NCBI GenBank assembly: GCA_036426205.1
Contig: CM071568.1
Span: 122,843,149 to 122,907,148, forward strand
Reading direction: 5' to 3'
DNA length: 64,000 nucleotides
Origin: Ascaphus truei
Taxonomy: Eukaryota; Chordata; Amphibia; Anura; Ascaphidae
The position numbers and the translations under genes were made by a program. Shown piece by piece: positions 60,479 through 64,000 of the stretch (position 1 is its first letter; every line of letters begins with the position of its first letter). The notes beneath the pieces were generated by a model. That model saw only the letters and a list, made by a program, of their open reading frames with translations. It searched no databases and had not been told where the DNA came from.

Positions 60479-61163
60479 TAACACTCCTTTGCTATACCCT
60501 CATGCTTCCATTAACACCCTACCATATTCAAAGTCTACTGTGGTCACACTCCTCTGCTCCTATACATTCATGTGCATTCGCATTACGTAACAATTTTATA
60601 TCACGGCATATTATATTTCATTATGGGATATACAGCAGATTGACACCAGCTGTGTTTATGCCATTTTCTGTACAGGGTATAACCATGGAAGGCGCCAAAT
60701 GGTCAGAGAAACTGGACCTCGCGTTTTAGTGTTACTTTTGGGTAGCGCATATGCAAATATTTGCCTTTTAGTTGATATCAATTGATTTTGCACAAATAAA
60801 AAGGAGAGTGCAAAAGAGAATAGTTCACCAGCAACCATCATTTTCTATGGTTTTCTCACGGCAGTACGCACCTAAGGGTTAAGTCCATCCTGCAACTATA
60901 GGTGTGACAAACAAATGTAACCCTTTGAGTGCCAGAGGGGCAGCAGCACCGAAGTGCCCCTGCGCCCCTCTGCCACATCGCCATTACTCAGTGATCACAG
61001 CGTCAAGAACGGAGGGCGTCCTCTTTCATTCCTCCAGGGTTCAGCACTCCATAGGGCCCATGCTGAAAGCCCATGATGTAGCCACTGTGCCATAGATCCT
61101 GAAGTGCCAGAACCAATGACGTGGTGGCTATGTCATGGGACACAACGGGTTAAAGGCCTCCCA

Positions 61164-61203
61164 CATAAGGGTCCTTATATAAGGGTCCTTATATAAGGGT
61201 CCA
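61164..61203. repeat. Three-copy 15-bp tandem repeat
   Basis: TATAAGGGTCCTTA-type unit repeated about 2.7 times. Confidence 0.85.
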
Positions 61204-61379
61204 CCTCTGCTAGCGCACCAGTCTTCTGTCTTGTCAAGTTACAATAACAACTGAATATCATTAATACACGGCTGGAGCTAATGCAGAATGCTTTTGCCCA
61301 CGCCTCCCTGCCTCCTCCCTCCATGCTAAGGGTGTTAATACATAAGCGTTGCGGGTGTTAACTGAATACCTAGTCCTTA

Positions 61380-62480
61380 TCTCCCCTTCCTTCTCTCTCC
61401 TCCTGTGCCCTTTGGAATATCTGCTCTGACTAACCACGCTTTGCTTGTACACAACCTCTTCTGCTCTCACACTCTTCATCTTTGCTCCAACAGAAACCTG
61501 GCTCTCACAATATGAATGCTATGGAGGCTGCTGTCTGCTATGATAGTCTCTCGCTCACACTCCACATCCCAATGGCCGAGGTGGAGGGGTAGATCTCCTA
61601 CTCTCCTCCCACTGCCAATATCAGCTGCACCCTATGCCTCCATCTGTGTTTCCCCTTCTTCCTTTGAGGTTCACGTTGTCCAGCTTTTCTACCCACTCTC
61701 TGCACATGGCAGTCTACAGAGCCTACCTCTACCTTCCTCTCTGACTTTGAATCCTGGCTTTCCTTCTCTTTCCTCGGACTTCCCTATCCTCTTATGGGAG
61801 GACTTAGACAGTAATATGGATGATTGCCTAGTCTCCTGGGCATGTCGCCTTCACTCTTTAACCTCATTTGGCCTTCACCAACGGACCAATTCCAACAGCC
61901 ACAATGATGGTCACTACTTAGACCTAGTCTTTACTAAAAACGGTTCCCTTTCGGATTTCTCTATCCCTCTCCTGCCGCTCTCTGACCATCACCTCCTATC
62001 ATTCCACACCACTCATTTCACCACACGCCCTACTCGCTACTCTCGAGACCTTTGCTCTATTGACCTATCTGCTCTGACATTTACCCTGAATGCCAACGCC
62101 TCCTCTCTCCTTCCTCCGAACTGGACAATCTTGTCAACTCTTATAACTATCCTCTCCTGATCTATATGCCCCTTATCGGCTCCGGCACACTTGGCACTAA
62201 TCCACGACCGTTGCTAAATTCAGCAACACATGTCCTGTGCACTTGCACTCTCTCCTCTGAACACCTATGAAGGAAATATCACATGCCGATACACTATAAA
62301 TCTCTACTGTTTAATCTCCGCTCTCTCTCTAAAAGCCAAACACGTCTTTTCTCTGTATTTAACTCCCTCCTCCAACCTTCTCCTCGCACTTCTTCTCAAG
62401 CCTGTCAACTCCTTTTATAGCTGGAAGTTTCTACGCCGATTTTCTCTTCTCCCTGTACCACATGCCAACTCGATTCCATC
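61380..62480 (+). mobile_element. LINE L2 remnant (endonuclease part)
   Basis: The plus strand encodes L2-type pieces: HSHNDGHYLDLVFTKNGSLS, then DFSIPLLPLSDHHLLSFHTT, then RYSRDLCSIDLSALTFTLN, which belong to the end of the endonuclease domain. Further downstream the similarity continues in other frames (SLYCLISALSLKAKHVFSLY). It is frameshifted and lacks the reverse transcriptase core. Confidence 0.7.
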
Positions 62481-62496
62481 CCTTTAGACATTATCA

Positions 62497-62840
62497 AAGG
62501 GTGGGCAATGTACGGCCCGTGGGCCACATTCCATGGGACCGTTGTCTGCAGCCCACCACAGGTAGTGACACGCTCCTCAGCAGCAGTGTGGTGGAAGAGT
62601 CAGCACGGCTGGCAGTGGAGGAGTGAGGAGTCAGTGCAGGCAGCGGGGGGGGGGGAGGGGGGACACAGCAGCGTGACTGGAGCCCTCCACTGCGTTCCTA
62701 GCACGGAAATTAGGGCTGATCAGAATTCGGGTCCAACTGCCATAATCACTGCCTGGGTGGGCTACAGCTGAATTGCTGCCGCCCGCACTGACTTCTCACT
62801 CCTCCGCTGCCCCCCACGCAGACAACTCCGCCACCCGCAC
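62497..62840. mobile_element. Possible hAT terminus and GC-rich repeat
   Basis: CAAAGGGTGGGCAATGTACGGCCCGTGGGCCACATTC-type sequence starts here; GGGTGGGCAA with GGCCCGTGGGCC is characteristic of a widespread hAT-type terminus. The following 300 bp is GC-rich with a G-run at 62646-62661. I could not identify the matching right end. Confidence 0.45.
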
Positions 62841-64000
62841 CACAGGTAGGGGCCGAGGGAGAAAGAATTTCTTTATTGTAGACAATATATCTCTTGCTAT
62901 TTATGGTTTTGATGCCGCTTGATACTTCCTTTACCTGATGTAAATAAAAAAAACCTGTCTGATAATTACTTTTTTTTTTTTGTAATTCTTCATGCTCTAA
63001 AAACAAGCTCTTATACCTGACAACATTTAAAGAATGTCAGTATTCGTCCTTTATGTTCCCTGGATCGGGCAAATAGATACGGTGATACCTTGTTTGAGGT
63101 GAAATGATTAGACCACTTTAAGTAGAAATGTTAGGACTGGTCCAAGTCCCACTTTATCTTGCTGTAGATCCAGGAAACTCTTTGCACGATAATGACTGCA
63201 GCTTCCTGACTTTCGGCTAACGTGAAAGCAACTAAAGATAGCTTTTTGCGTGAGGTTCAGAAGCTACGTCATGCAGCAGCTCCAAATACTCTTTTGTCAA
63301 AGCTTTCAATATTAAAAGTAAATCCATTGTAGCAAAGGTCTTCTGAAACCCTGACCTTAACAGCTTGAAAGAAGCACAAGACCAGGAAGTAAGAAGCTAA
63401 AATGCGTATTCAACAATGCTGATAGAGCGGAAATCTGAACTTTTAAAGAACCAAGATTTAGTACTTAATCAAAACCTGCTGGTAGGTGCTGAAAATCTTT
63501 TCAAGATTGAATCATGCAGAAAATGTCCAGACTGCAATATGTTTTAGAAGTAGACATTTTTCTTGCCTCAAGCAAATGTAGTTATTACTTTATTGGAGAT
63601 GCCTTGGTTCTTCAAATATCTCCAAGCCAGCAATGCTTGTAGTATCCCTGGCTCGGATGCTACAAGGGATGATATTGTGTGAACAGATCCTCTACCACTG
63701 ATAGATGCCTGAGCTTGCCTTTTGCCAAGTTGTCAAAAACTACAGCAGGACTATAACAGCCTCAGTCTCTCTTTTTTTTTTCTTCTTCTTCTCAAAGCTC
63801 TTGGGATGAATGGTATGGACGGAAAAAGGTAGGCCAAAGTGAAATCCACCAGAAAGCGTCTCTCTTATAGGCTCAGGCATGATGCGTTCGTGGACAACAC
63901 TGCACTTTTTGTTTTCTGCTGTTGCCATTAGATGTCGCCCACATTTCTCATCTTTACATGAATCTCTTAACTATGCTTTAAATAAGCAAACAATTTTTTA

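Larger units (their letters stand above)
45326..64000 (-). other. PARD6G: PARD6G intron (at least 18.7 kb), repeats only
   Basis: Upstream of the terminal exon on the minus strand I looked for the conserved PB1 exon (FEDFYKLV, NNDDNFCKAV) and found nothing resembling it. The region is therefore most simply intron. Apart from the repeats listed separately, the stretches 47171-50919, 51230-52994, 54860-56597, 56894-58711, 59114-60119 and 62841-64000 show no recognisable gene or element. Confidence 0.6.

Overview
The window reads as vertebrate nuclear DNA, most likely amphibian and perhaps a frog. It has short exons in long introns, GT-AG splice sites and no bacterial gene organisation. It also holds an unusually mixed transposon load: hAT, Harbinger-like, TTAA-flanked, foldback, DIRS, L2 and other LINEs, an LTR and a MIR-like SINE. 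The lineage call is an inference from the repeats. The gene content itself is clear and matches the ADNP2-PARD6G neighbourhood of human 18q23.

Three genes can be supported. ADNP2 (+) occupies the left third: a 30-codon exon at 5971-6060 and the large terminal exon at 8562-11312, with the 5' exons upstream of the window. BLOC1S4 (-) is complete in five coding exons between 23604 and 16828, encodes 208 residues, has only phase-0 introns and starts in a CpG-rich promoter region. PARD6G (-) is represented by its terminal exon at 44466-45325. I could not find the upstream PB1 exons, so the rest of the window (45326-64000) is taken as its intron. ADNP2 and BLOC1S4 are convergent; BLOC1S4 and PARD6G are in tandem on the minus strand.

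Layout: 410-2856 is a hAT-like element with a 36/43-bp GC-rich minisatellite core. 4944-5866 is a foldback element. 5971-11312 is ADNP2 coding sequence, followed by its 3' UTR. 13-16.6 kb is intergenic. 16.8-23.6 kb is BLOC1S4, with a decayed DIRS element in intron 2. 25.9-32.8 kb is a nested stack: a LINE interrupted by a 1.6-kb LTR-like insert and by a 504-bp MITE, with the LTR-like insert itself split by a 2.96-kb hAT element. 33.9-41.5 kb holds four inverted-repeat structures and an L2 remnant. 44.5-45.3 kb is PARD6G. 45.3-64 kb is intron with MITEs, a SINE, a 500-bp TGTGTCTGCGCGTGCC array and an L2 fragment.

The three genes do not form a pathway: a homeodomain zinc-finger chromatin protein, a lysosome-related organelle trafficking subunit and a cell-polarity scaffold. 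Most long open frames are artefacts of GC-rich tandem repeats. I found no new biological system. The most notable points are the intron-bearing BLOC1S4 in this interval, the nested insertion stack, and two distinct hAT-like elements that both carry minisatellite cores.
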